DNA from: Eudorina sp. 2006-703-Eu-15
Lineage: Eukaryota > Chlorophyta > Chlorophyceae > Chlamydomonadales > Volvocaceae
DNA: 64,000 nucleotides
Direction: 5' to 3'
Assembly (NCBI GenBank): GCA_003117195.1
Contig: BDSI01000017.1
Location: forward strand, 1,353,362-1,417,361
This document shows positions 22,601 to 32,735 of this stretch, piece by piece (the stretch's first letter is position 1; the number at the start of each line of letters is the position of its first letter). The translations under genes and the position numbers were made by a program. The notes below the pieces were generated by a model. It was not told where the DNA came from. It made no database searches and was given only the letters and a program-made list of their open reading frames with translations.

Positions 22601-25249
22601 CGTGTTCCCTAGGGATTCGCGCATGTGCGCACAGCCTACATGCCGTACCTTGAGGAACGTTGCGTAAATACGGCTCCAGCCGGGCCTCGTTGGCACCGCG
22701 TACACGTTCAGTGAGCGGATGGGACTGCCGTACCTGCGGAGCCGCACGGCCAGCACCGCAACGCAGCCCGGCCGGCAATCAGTTTGTTGTTTCGCCACAC
22801 ACCAAAGAGCACCAACAGCGCACATACATTCAAGAGACCCGCCCGACGAAACCCCACCGGATGTAGTTGGGTGCGTAGAACGCCGGCGTCGAGACGCCGA
22901 AATTGGGGTTCTTGTAATCCAAATCGAACTTGAACCCCTCCATGCCGAACTCCTCCTGGTGCACCCGCGTGGCGGTGCCCTTCTCGTTCTTCCGGTTGCC
23001 CTGTCACCAGTCACGGGCGAGGCAGGCGCCACGCACGGGCAGCACGGCCAGCCAAGGGCCCTGACCTGGCCTGGCAAGGACCGTCCATCATCAAACATGC
23101 AATGCCGCTAACCCATCAGGGCTGGCGCTCCGGGCTGGATGGCTCCGGGTACGAGTCTAACGGTCTCGAACGGCCAGCACAATCTGCGCCGTTTGCGCAC
23201 CCCACCATTTGATATGGTATGCCATGTAGCTCGGGAACCACCCAGGAAGGTGACCGCCTTCCTGGTTACCGTACGTCGCAGCCACCCCTCAGGCCCCCTG
23301 CGGTCCGGAATCCGTTGCGAGGAACACCTTCGTCGCACCTAGCCCTCCTGCCGCAGCACACAGGCTGGCCATCATTGCGGCGCCGCTGCCCGCTGCGACA
23401 CCGCTGACCACGGGGCGCAAAACCGTGACCACGCACCTGCACCTTGTGGTGGGTGAAGGGCACGTGGGAGGGGTCCATGACGTTCTCGCACAGCGTGTCG
23501 AACCTGCGGGCGGGGGAGCACGGTGCAGCGGGGGAGCGGCGCCGCCGCGCCGGCGGGGCGTGAGATGGGCTCCCCACCCGGCAGGGATGACAGCGCCGCA
23601 GGTCATTCGTGGGACAGGTTCCTGTTCAGAATAAGTGAACCTCCTCGCCCATCCAGCCTTGTGGCCGTATTCGGATACCGCACTGGAGGGCAGTGAACTC
23701 GCCCCACCAAGTGCATCCACCCACCCAAACTAACTTGCTAGAGGCCGTAACTGAACCACTCTTGCCGGCTCGGCAGCACACGTCAGGGCTCCCCCTAACG
23801 TCTTACAAGACAGCGAAACCGCGAAACCGCAAAGGAGTACCAAAGCGAGAAGAGCCTTTGCCCCCTGGTTCACCTCCGCACCCACGCACCGCATTGGCAC
23901 GTCGCGCACGAACCACTGGGTGGTCTGGACCTTCCCCTCCGCCTCTGGACCACCCAGCAGCTCCTTGATCGCCGTCTTTGGCAGCGAGGGACTCCGGGCG
24001 AACTGCAAGACATCCCGAGGACGCAAACCAGGGTCCAGAGAACAAGGCACTTCGCCGACTGGTGTGCAGATTGTCAACACCTGGCGTCGGACTCTTGGCC
24101 CAAATGCAAGGTGTGGCGCGGGGCCAGGAGCAAGACCGCGCGACCCCTTGATAGCTCTACGCTTGCACGTGGGGAATCATCCCTCTTATCCAGGGCTATC
24201 CAGGTCCCTTTCCAGGCCTGCCCGATCGCTGCTCCACCCGCGAAGCACCCTGTCTTTGCCTACCCGTTCGCTGTACTCTCCAGTTCCCCCTGCTCATCGC
24301 CCACCTCATCGTGAGCCCGCTCCGAGCTGTCCGGCAGCACCCACAGCAGCCCATGCACCACCTGTGCGGGGAAGGCCCGCACACAGGCCCGGCGATTGGC
24401 GCACGCCACCTGCTGCGCCTTGTCGTCGTCACGCAGCTGGGGGATGTGCGTGCAGGCGCCCCGCCCGTCGAACTGCCAGCCATGGTAGGCGCACTGGAGG
24501 GTGCCGTCCGACTCGATGCGGCCCTCGGACAGCGGGGCGAGCCTGGGGCGGGGGTCCGGGGCGCGCAGGTAGTCGTCTGTACCGCACACGGCCAACGAGA
24601 CGGCTGCCACCGGATATGCTTTAGTTCCATGATCATACTAATGCTCTGCGGCCTGGACCGGCAAGCCAACGTCAACACAGATACAAGAATGGTGCGAGTA
24701 GCTGCCCCGTTCGCGTGTTCGTTGCCGCGGTCGGTACCTGTGCGGGCACTTGTCCTCCACCGCGTGCCAGGAGCCCTGCTTGTCCCGCCAAAGCGCCAGC
24801 GGAATGCCCAGAAGGTGGGTGGCGTGCGGCTGGTTAGGATCCAGGTCGTCCACAATCGCCACCGGGTACCAGTGCTCGGTCCAGGGGAAGGTCCCAGAAG
24901 ACGCGCCGGCAGAGGCGGTGCTGGGTGCGTCAGTGCTGTCCGGCTTGCCACTGTCGGTGGCCTTCGGGTCGGCAACCAAACGCTCTGTAAGTTGATACAA
25001 CGGCAGCGGTAATGATTTAATGGGCCCGAGGTTGAGTATGCTGAGGTGAATTAGCAAGGTGACTTGCCGCTCACCTGATTGTTGCGTTGTGGCTGTATCG
25101 ACCCTCCACGAGGTTATGCGACGCGTGGTGTGCCGCAAAGGAAATGGCTTTGAAATCACAAAGCTTCTCTGGCTGCACAAACAAAACGTCCAGATGTTCG
25201 CGAACACATCTTTGTAACATAACAACAGCAAATGGCTTTGACGCACCAT
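19663..25249 (-). CDS. Pheophorbide a oxygenase/TIC55-family Rieske oxygenase, chloroplast
   Basis: Rieske non-heme iron oxygenase of the plant PAO/TIC55/PTC52 group; PAO opens pheophorbide a during chlorophyll breakdown. Twelve exons agree in phase: 25249-25075, 24984-24738, 24542-24305, 24002-23890, 23503-23437, 23000-22858, 22733-22649, 22340-22265, 21667-21609, 20775-20684, 20285-20156, 19884-19663, about 548 residues, near Arabidopsis PAO and TIC55. Residues 1-58 are basic and Ser/Thr-rich, consistent with a transit peptide. The Rieske centre is CPHR (about 138) plus CAYHGW (about 157). The mononuclear iron site is ENVMDPSHVPFTHH (about 263-276; E-x3-D-x2-H-x4-H). A C-terminal HCRHCKK (about 470) is the CxxC redox motif of this group. 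The last exon has Ala/Leu-rich membrane segments and ends near a VDYVHAHKH tail. Which subfamily (PAO, TIC55-like or another algal branch) needs a tree. Confidence 0.88.
21716..21738. repeat. (GA)n microsatellite
   Basis: About 11 GA dinucleotides in the intron between exons 8 and 9 of the Rieske oxygenase gene. Confidence 0.9.
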
Positions 25250-27916
25250 GGCGACGCTGTCTGCAGCGAGCGGCTATGGAGGCTCATCATGGTAGTCTGT
25301 ATCCTCAACTGAGCCGATCACAAGAAATGCAAACAAATCCTCGAGATCGGCTGTGATACAGAAATCCAAGACAAAGTCAAACCACCAACAAGAATGCAAC
25401 GATGTGAGTAAAGATATTTACAATAAATTGCGCATTACCGTAACCATTTGCGTGAAGTTCGTACGCACTGTTCAACTACCATGTTCCAAAATCTCTAACT
25501 ACTCTGGAATGACTAACCGACCGACTTGTGACTCCCTTAGTGGGTGCTCCGCGCTCCCACCTTCCGCATCTGTGCACTTTTCTGAATGTTCAATATCACT
25601 CCATATCACTCGTGTGCCACAACATGGACGGACACAAGGAGCTACGGACGCGCCTTGGTCTCGTTTACTTGGAACGTCCTTTCAGCTCAGGTCTCCACAA
25701 ACTTGATTATATTTATTTGATCACATCGTAAAATCTCCGGCAAATGGATTGGAGTATGGCTCGCTGGTTGCGTGGTTGGTTCGACCTTTGACCCCAGATA
25801 TACCATCAACCATCTGTCCTGCGATCTTACATACACCATGGTTCACGGCCAATGCACGCACACGCTGCACGGCTTTGGATTTCCCCCGCACAATGTCGCA
25901 CCTTCGCACCTCCTGATGGTTCCACTCGTCACGCTCTTCACAGCCCCCACACCGTGGCTCCTAAAGACGAACCCTGCTCCGGGTATCGCGTCCACAACTT
26001 GCGACAGGATCCGGCCAATGAAGTGGTCTTGCCAACCGTTGAGATCCGTCATCTGCTGTGGCACATCGACCACATAGACCTGAAGGACCGAGCGCAGAAG
26101 CATTCTTATGGAATGGAATGGAATGGAATGGAATGTTACATGTTGTACTGACCGTCCGGCCAGTCACATGTGGCCCCGCAACGGACATCCGTCAAAGGCC
26201 GCTCATCACGATCTTCCCGCACCAGTTACCATCGTAACCGTGTCACGATCTCCGCCATATCCGTTCACCCGACCATCCTTCGAGTTTGAGGGTTCGGCAT
26301 CGCCACCAATCAAGCGTGCGTATCTTGGCCCATCAACTAAGCCTCAACACCACATCTCAGCAACTAGCTGCTATCTCATACCCGACAGCATTCTTAGCAT
26401 TCTTAGCAACGACATGCCGTACGATATACAGTTTCAGGCCCTCCTCGTACATATGCACGTGCGGTACGCCGGCGAGCAATGACATTATCTGGGGGACGGG
26501 CAGCCCGTCGAGCAGCTGCTGCTGGGCAGCGGGGCGAGGGGCGGTGCGTGGCCTGGACCCGCTTGGACCGGTAAGGGGCATAAGGATCCAGGTCAGCGAT
26601 AGGAGCCTCAGGGTACCAGTGCGCAGGAGTGCGCTCTCCAAGAAAAGGCTACGCTCGACCCGCGTGTAGTTCGGACAGGTTCGGACGTTTGAAGCGGGAG
26701 CCTATGCGTCCGTGCTGTGCGTCGTGCCCGCATCTCAAGCACACAGCGGTACGCATGTATAAAAGAGGAAAATCGAGCGCGCGCATGTGAAGAGCAAGAG
26801 TTAGTGCTGGTGACGACGACGGCCTGATCTGCACCAGCGCCTGGTCCGCACAGCGTATCTGGGCGTGTCATACTGAAATTCGGCGTCTGGTTATGGACAG
26901 TTCAGGACAGTTTCGTACGCTTGCTGCAACCCCCAAACGTTGGTGCAACGCTTCCCGCTCCAATGATGATTTTCGTGGTGCAGGCTCTTGAGGTTATTTG
27001 GATTAGGAGTCCCCCGAGCCCCGGCAGTAACGTCAGTACGCAGCAGTGGAAGCTGACAGGGCCTGACAGGGCACGCACGTGCGTTACAAATTGCAAACAA
27101 ACAGCGGTCCCGGTCATAATTGTTTAGTGGTGCTAATCGGCCATGATATACGAAGGATACCTTGAAGGAACCCCAGTGCGTTGACGTGGACTTGAAAAGC
27201 TCGCTCCTGGGCGGACAGCAATCCAGCGCACATTATTTCAGCCATAGGAACAGTTACACATTTTAAATTAGCTTGGAAGGTATGCTCAACGAATTGCTTC
27301 TCTATTGCTGTGACATTCCGGTACCGTATCCATGTATCATGCACATCTCAACCTACAGACGCGAACAAAAACATTGCTTGCATGACATAACATGACGCCA
27401 CTTGCCAGAAATCATTAATTTTAGATCCTTCTTATAACCGTTCGGTTGGTCCGTTTCCTACGGCAAAGCCTTGTCAAACATTACGTTATAACACCAAAAT
27501 TGCATTTCCATGATAAATTTGACTGTGCTTAACATTTTCCTGTGGAATAAATGTGCAAAAACACCCTTCCGGCGCTTATTACTCAAATTGTACAGCCGCT
27601 CACCACACAGGCGCCAGGGCGAGCGACTGGGCAAACTTTGTTTCACCGGCTGATGAAATATTTTCATGCCAAGTTACTCACTGTACACACAAGTTTGGTT
27701 CCTAGAGTGGATCATAGAGCTCAGCCCGTCCCAATTTGTGTTTGCAACTTCCAGCGTACCGCGAAACAACGTGTGCAAGACAGAAATATCGCATTGTTAA
27801 TCTTAAGAAGCAGTCTGATTGCGTCTACACCTGTCCAGCACGCACCTTTAGAACCTCTTTGAAAGTGACTTTTTCGCGAGCGTCTCGACGGCTATACATA
27901 CGTGAACATCAACAAG
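25250..27916. other. Intergenic; divergent promoters plus unassigned minus-strand open frames
   Basis: Lies between the starts of the Rieske oxygenase (-) and the EF-hand-like gene (+). Minus-strand frames at 26641-26357, 26103-25843 and 25909-25721 look partly protein-like (for example PQIMSLLAGVPHVHMYEEGL and QQMTDLNGWQDHFIGRILSQ), and 27344-27114 contains AQERAFQVHVNALGFLQ, but I could not build a phase-consistent gene and recognise no family. They may be a decayed gene or repeat. 26108-26133 holds about five TGGAA units. Confidence 0.35.
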
Positions 27917-30228
27917 ATGGGCGCTGGTTGCTCGACGGATAAATCGACGGCGAGTTGCTTTTGTGCGCCGCACATGACAAAGTTAATGTGGTGCAGCGAG
28001 GTACCTCATAGAAGCAGTTCCATTCGACAAAGCGTGGGGCTGTTGCATGGAGGATTTCCCATTGCTTTGCATCACCACTTGGCGTCCAGGCGCAGCTGCA
28101 GCGAACGCGCTGCTGGACTACCCCATGTTGGCGTATGACGAGCTTACCATATGGTAAACAACTCCACAGGAGGTACAGTCGCCTAATGCCGGGAGGGCCA
28201 AATCAGCGCTGTCCAAGTCAGCGAGCGGAGCTGGGAGTCGCAAGACCCGCGAGGAGCTAGCCTCACAGTTTGTCGCAGGTGATTAAAACGTTGCGTAGAC
28301 CTTGAAGAATTCGCTGGACGTTCGTCTAACCGTCGGCTTAGTGCCCGTAGGCTGGATACCTGCGGTGTTGCACTCTGCCCGGTGTTTACTCCCCAATCTC
28401 AGCGGCGCCTTCTTAGCCAAATATAGTCCTCTTGGTTTATCTAAGGGCGTTTCATACCGCAAACCCTCTTGCACCCCGCCAAGGGTGTGTGTTTCCCCGT
28501 TCCACGCTCGTCTGCGACCATATAGCAGCGCACAGTGTCGTGCCTTGTGCCTTCGGCTTTTCCCCCTCCCTTCCCCTTCCCGCAGAGTTCCCCGCGGATG
28601 ACGACCCGGATGAGGTCCCGGACTACCCTGACGGGTCCAGGGAGGCCACCCTGCTGAAGGTACGTGACTGTCAAACGGTTTCATCGCCACGCATCCAGGA
28701 GTGGCAACGCAGCAGGCCTGGGACCTGGCAGCGCAGTTAGGTCGGGTTGAGGGGTCAGAAACCGCGTTGTATTATCGGTTATCAACTGCTGCCATGTTTG
28801 TCTGTTTTGTTGGCGCATTAGGACATACCGCCGTGGGCCAAGGCGGTCGGTGGCCAAGGCCGCCGGGGTCGGAGGTCCTGGGCGACCTCAACTTCTGTGG
28901 GAGGCAGTTCCGCAACTACGTCAAGCCACCACCGGACGAACGGTGAAGCTGGCAACCAAGAACTGGAACCACGCAGCAGATCTAGGAAGTGCAGTTTCCA
29001 TGGCCATGCGCCAGGCTGGCGCATTTCAGGAGTGCGCTGCGCGGCTGCCAACGCTGCCAGGCAGTGCGGGGCGAGTGCGGAGCGGGGCGAGGGATCGCTG
29101 CGTTTCAGCGGGTGACCCGGCGCACTCCGTCAAGGAAGCAAAGCCCACGGGCCTCCCCGCCGGCGTACCTGGGGGCGGAAATGGTACCGGGATAGAGCGT
29201 CGCTGGGTCATCCAGCAACAGGAGTTGTCGGGCATCAGCGCATCACGCACGTGGGCTGCCGGCCCCCGGCGCTGGCCCTTCCAGCCTCCGCTGATACGAG
29301 CGTGATCCATATAAGTCTCCGCTGGTAGGAGCGTGAGATCCGCTCCTCCAGGGTGACCTCCGGCCTGGCGAGCCACGCTGCCGCTTGCCAGCCTCGTTGG
29401 GATGGACAAGGGCCAGGGGTGGACCCGCAATACCGGTATTCTGTGGAACGCGGTGGACAAGGACCCGCGATATTACGTTGCTGATGAGTGGTACCCGACG
29501 CACGGTACCTGCGACGCGCTCTTCCGGCTGGTGGCGCGTCATGGGGCTGGGCGCAAGGCCCAGCAGCTCCTCCCGTGATGGTGATGGTCGTACACGTGCC
29601 CGTGACTGTGTCCCGGAGTCACGCGTTGTACCGTTTGTTGTGTGGTACCCTACAACCCATCCCCGCAGGTCTTCAATTTATTGGACTCGGGCAACCAGGG
29701 ATACCTCACGGTACCCATGTGGAAGGATTATGTGCTGCAGGCGGTGAGACCCCGGGGCCTGTCAGGGGTGAAGGTGGTGGTGGAGCCTACGGGGAACGGG
29801 GCAGTACACTGTCTGGGCAGCCAAGGTCACCTGCGACGCCCGGCCCTCGAGCCCCCAAAGCAGGAATCGCCTGCGTTTTGCGCTGTCCTCGCGTGGAATA
29901 GCTGTTGAAGCTGGAGTCGCTGTGCACGCTAGGCACAGGTCCGATTGGAAGTTCCAGAGGCTCCTACTGGGCACGTTTGGGTTACCCCTTTGGTCACCAG
30001 CTCACCCGCCACGTCCACCGCTCCTCCCGGCTCCAGGGGCTGACCACGGAGGCGCTCGCCAAGGAGCTGGCGGTGATTGTGGCTAACCAGTCCGAGCCGG
30101 GCGACCCGCGGGTCACTGCCCGGCCGTTTGTCACTGCCATGATCCACATGGTGGCTGCGTACGACGACCACCAGTTCGGGGAGTTCGTGGCGCAGACGCT
30201 GGTGACGTACAGGTACGGCAGTACGTAG
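27917..30228 (+). CDS. Hypothetical protein with possible N-myristoylation and degenerate EF-hand (partial model)
   Basis: Not recognised. The first three exons agree in phase: 27917-28000, 28170-28278, 28586-28659. The start MGAGCSTDKSTA has Gly2, Ser6 and a nearby Cys, the pattern of an N-myristoylated and palmitoylated membrane-attached protein. Exon 2 is basic (SRKTREELASQFVA) and exon 3 acidic (EFPADDDPDEVPDYPDG). Exons between 28.8 and 29.5 kb are unresolved; coding-like stretches are seen near 28890-28945 and 29390-29510. 29669-29743 encodes VFNLLDSGNQGYLTVPMW, an EF-hand-like helix-loop in which the last calcium-binding Glu/Asp is Met, so calcium binding is doubtful. The final exon, 30036-30228, encodes TTEALAKELAVIVANQS to the TAG at 30228; alternatively a donor at 30211 continues the gene. 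Whether the first and last exons belong to one gene is inference. Confidence 0.45.
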
Positions 30229-30569
30229 GATCACGGGCTGTGCACGGTTGGACGGCCAAACCTGAGAACCCGTCAGTCGTGAAAGCGTTGACGGAAAGGG
30301 CGATAACGGGCCGTATCGTTCTGGCGGCGTGCGGCTGCCACGTCGACGGTAGCGGCGAGTGCGGCGCCCCCAGCAGATGTGTGCCACCGCGGCCGGATGC
30401 TGCTGCACCGATCACGTATGAATGTGTACATAACCTATTGGCTATGGCTAGGACATGAACTGAAATCTGAATACTCCGCGCGCTGGTTGCTCGTTCAGCC
30501 TCGTGCCTGAGGCATCAAGTCGCGGCATCCTACACGGTGGCCCACCGGAAAACGTTGGCAGGCGTCCTT

Positions 30570-30650
30570 ACCGCTGGCACGCGTCCACCCGTTCCCTTAC
30601 CGCTGGCACCCGTCCACCCGTTCCCTTACCGCTGGCACGCGTCCACCTCG
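30570..30650. repeat. 29-bp tandem repeat, about 2.8 copies
   Basis: Three adjacent copies beginning ttaccgctggcac, each followed by a (g/c)cgtccacc core; the third is cut short. Unit variants differ by single bases. Confidence 0.8.
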
Positions 30651-32490
30651 GGCTTCCCTCGCCCTGCTTCGCCCGTGTCCCGTCACCCACGCCCGCTGCG
30701 GCGCCTGCACTCCGATGGGTGTCCGATGGGCTCCCTCCGCAGGGCCAAGGGCGCCAGCCGCTACATGACCCAGGAACAGGTGACAGGCAAGGGTGGCGCC
30801 GATGCCTAGACGCGGGGAGGCCACCGGCACCCCGGGGAGTCCCCCCGGGTATCGCCCGTGCGCACACCCCCAAGGGGCTTGGCGCCTCGGGGCGGGGGGG
30901 AGGGGGGGCTGTGCACTTGGCGACTGACGCAGGATGGTGCCGTACGTGCCGCACGAGGGCGAGGGAGAGACGCCGCACACACGGTTACGGATGCAATTCC
31001 GCACAGGAATGCTGGCCTGGGCGTCCCCACAGTACGTGTGCGCTTTCGTGCCTGGGTTATCGGCTGTATATAAAGTTATCTATTGCGCGGCGCCGAGGTA
31101 TCATGCTCCGCCGGCGATCGAATAACGGGGGAAATCATGACGCGACACGGGGGAAATTGTGTGGGGTTTTAATCGAAGGCGGGGGAATGAACAGGGGACG
31201 GCGCTGCGGGCCTTGGTCCCATCACAGCGACCCGAACCCGAATGCTGTTTGTGTATGTACCTGAAGCGCATCGCCTCCCACTGCCACGGAGAAAACCCCC
31301 GGCAAGCGCCCGGCTTACCGAGGTTTGTATCCAACGGTCGTCGTACATAAACATGGAAAATAGGTTGACATCAGTCGTGAGCAGCGCGAGCCCCGCGGCA
31401 GGGCCAGGGAAGGTGCAGGAGGGGGGCGGCAGGGGTCAAAGCCCATCAGTTTAGTCGGGGGATGCGCGATGATTTGGAGGGAGACATCCGCCTCTCTGCC
31501 AGGGTGACCGACGGGGAGACCATCGCGTGTTTCGCTGTGCCTGCACCCTGACGCACGGCTCACGAACCGACGGATGTCGTCCGGCTTGGAAGTCCCGGTT
31601 GTTACTGAGCTCTTGCCGGTGTCGCAGCGTGAGAAGAAAGAAATGGCGGCGGCGGTGGCGGAGATGGTGGGGAGGCGGCGGTGGTTGGGAAGGACACGCG
31701 GTAAGGAAGGCCGCAGTTGCTGGGCGGCGGAGGGCCCTGCGGTGAACAGGCGGCCCCTTAGCGGTGTTTCGGTCCAAGTCGCTTTCATATGTTCGCGTTC
31801 GCGTGCATCATTCATGTACATGCATCTGGCGCTACAACCCCTGACGGCGATACACGCCAACACATATACGCACACACACACTCACCCTCGGTTATGGGTG
31901 GGCTTCCCATTGAACACACTCACCCTCTGTACATTGAATCCCCCCGTCCCCATGCGTTCATATGCGGCCCGGGGCTCCGGCCCGCGTGTCGTGGCGTGCG
32001 CGGGTAGATGCGGCCAGGGTCGTCCCAGCACAACGCACCGCACTACCGAAGGATACACCGTCGCGTGATGTACGACATGTCAACATCAGAATGAGGTGCA
32101 CCAGACAAGCACGTGACCACGTGACCACCTGATGAACTGAATTATCACATGACTGAGCGCGTCCATGCGACCGTTGCATTCCACATGACTGGCTGGCTGC
32201 TGCATCTGCCCGTGTGTCTCCAGTCGCTGCCACCGTGTGTGCACGAAGCATTCCATGGGGCGGAGAGGAAGCATTCGGCGGTGTGGTCGAATGTGGTCGT
32301 GGGCGTTCGGGCGCCTGGCGCGCAGCGCGGCCGCTCAATGCAGCCCCCGGTGCGATGCGGTCACCGCGCCGTCGGTCTGGCGCGATGTTTGGCGATGTAT
32401 GAGGGTGATAGCCTCGATTCGGTCGCAGCGGCCGCGCCTTCGGAACGAATAAGGAAACATTCCAGGTCGGCATGGTGCACCTGTCTTATT

Positions 32491-32540
32491 GAATGAATGA
32501 ACGTTACAGCGGACCCCAAACTGGGATCAACGGTGTGTAT
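32491..32540 (-). mobile_element. Retroelement-like 3' tail (copy A)
   Basis: Read on the minus strand this ends ...ggggtccgctgtaacgt followed by ATTC tetranucleotides. 32491-32520 is identical over 30 nt to the reverse complement of 55430-55459, and similarity continues upstream with small differences. A TGTAA signal followed by a short tandem tail is what a non-LTR/SINE 3' end would look like; that identity is inference. The TGTAA (32508-32504 on the minus strand) lies 228 nt downstream of the 838-residue gene's stop codon, in the right orientation to be its poly(A) signal. Confidence 0.5.
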
Positions 32541-32735
32541 CAGGGTAAGCCCCAGCGTGTAAGGTCTTTGTAAGGTTGCGAGAGTCGGTACCGTGACGTG
32601 TCGCGGATTGGGGCCTCGAGAGAGGCGGCTCCGTGCGCACACTGGATGCAATGATGAGGACGCCGCTCCCAGCAGCCCCCGCGCATCAAGGCACTTGTGC
32701 AACGCTGCCAGACTGTAGCATGTCATCGCGGACAG

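Larger units (their letters stand above)
30229..32735. other. Convergent intergenic region
   Basis: Lies between the last exon of the EF-hand-like gene (+) and the stop of the 838-residue gene (-). It contains a 29-bp tandem repeat (about 30570-30650), a short (CA)n run near 31870, and the 3'-tail-like dispersed motif at 32491-32540. No convincing gene seen; GC-rich open frames on both strands are not supported by splice sites or motifs. Confidence 0.5.

Noticed and set aside
26108..26133. TGGAA pentamer run resembling satellite DNA
   Set aside because: Only about five units; a short microsatellite, not a satellite array.
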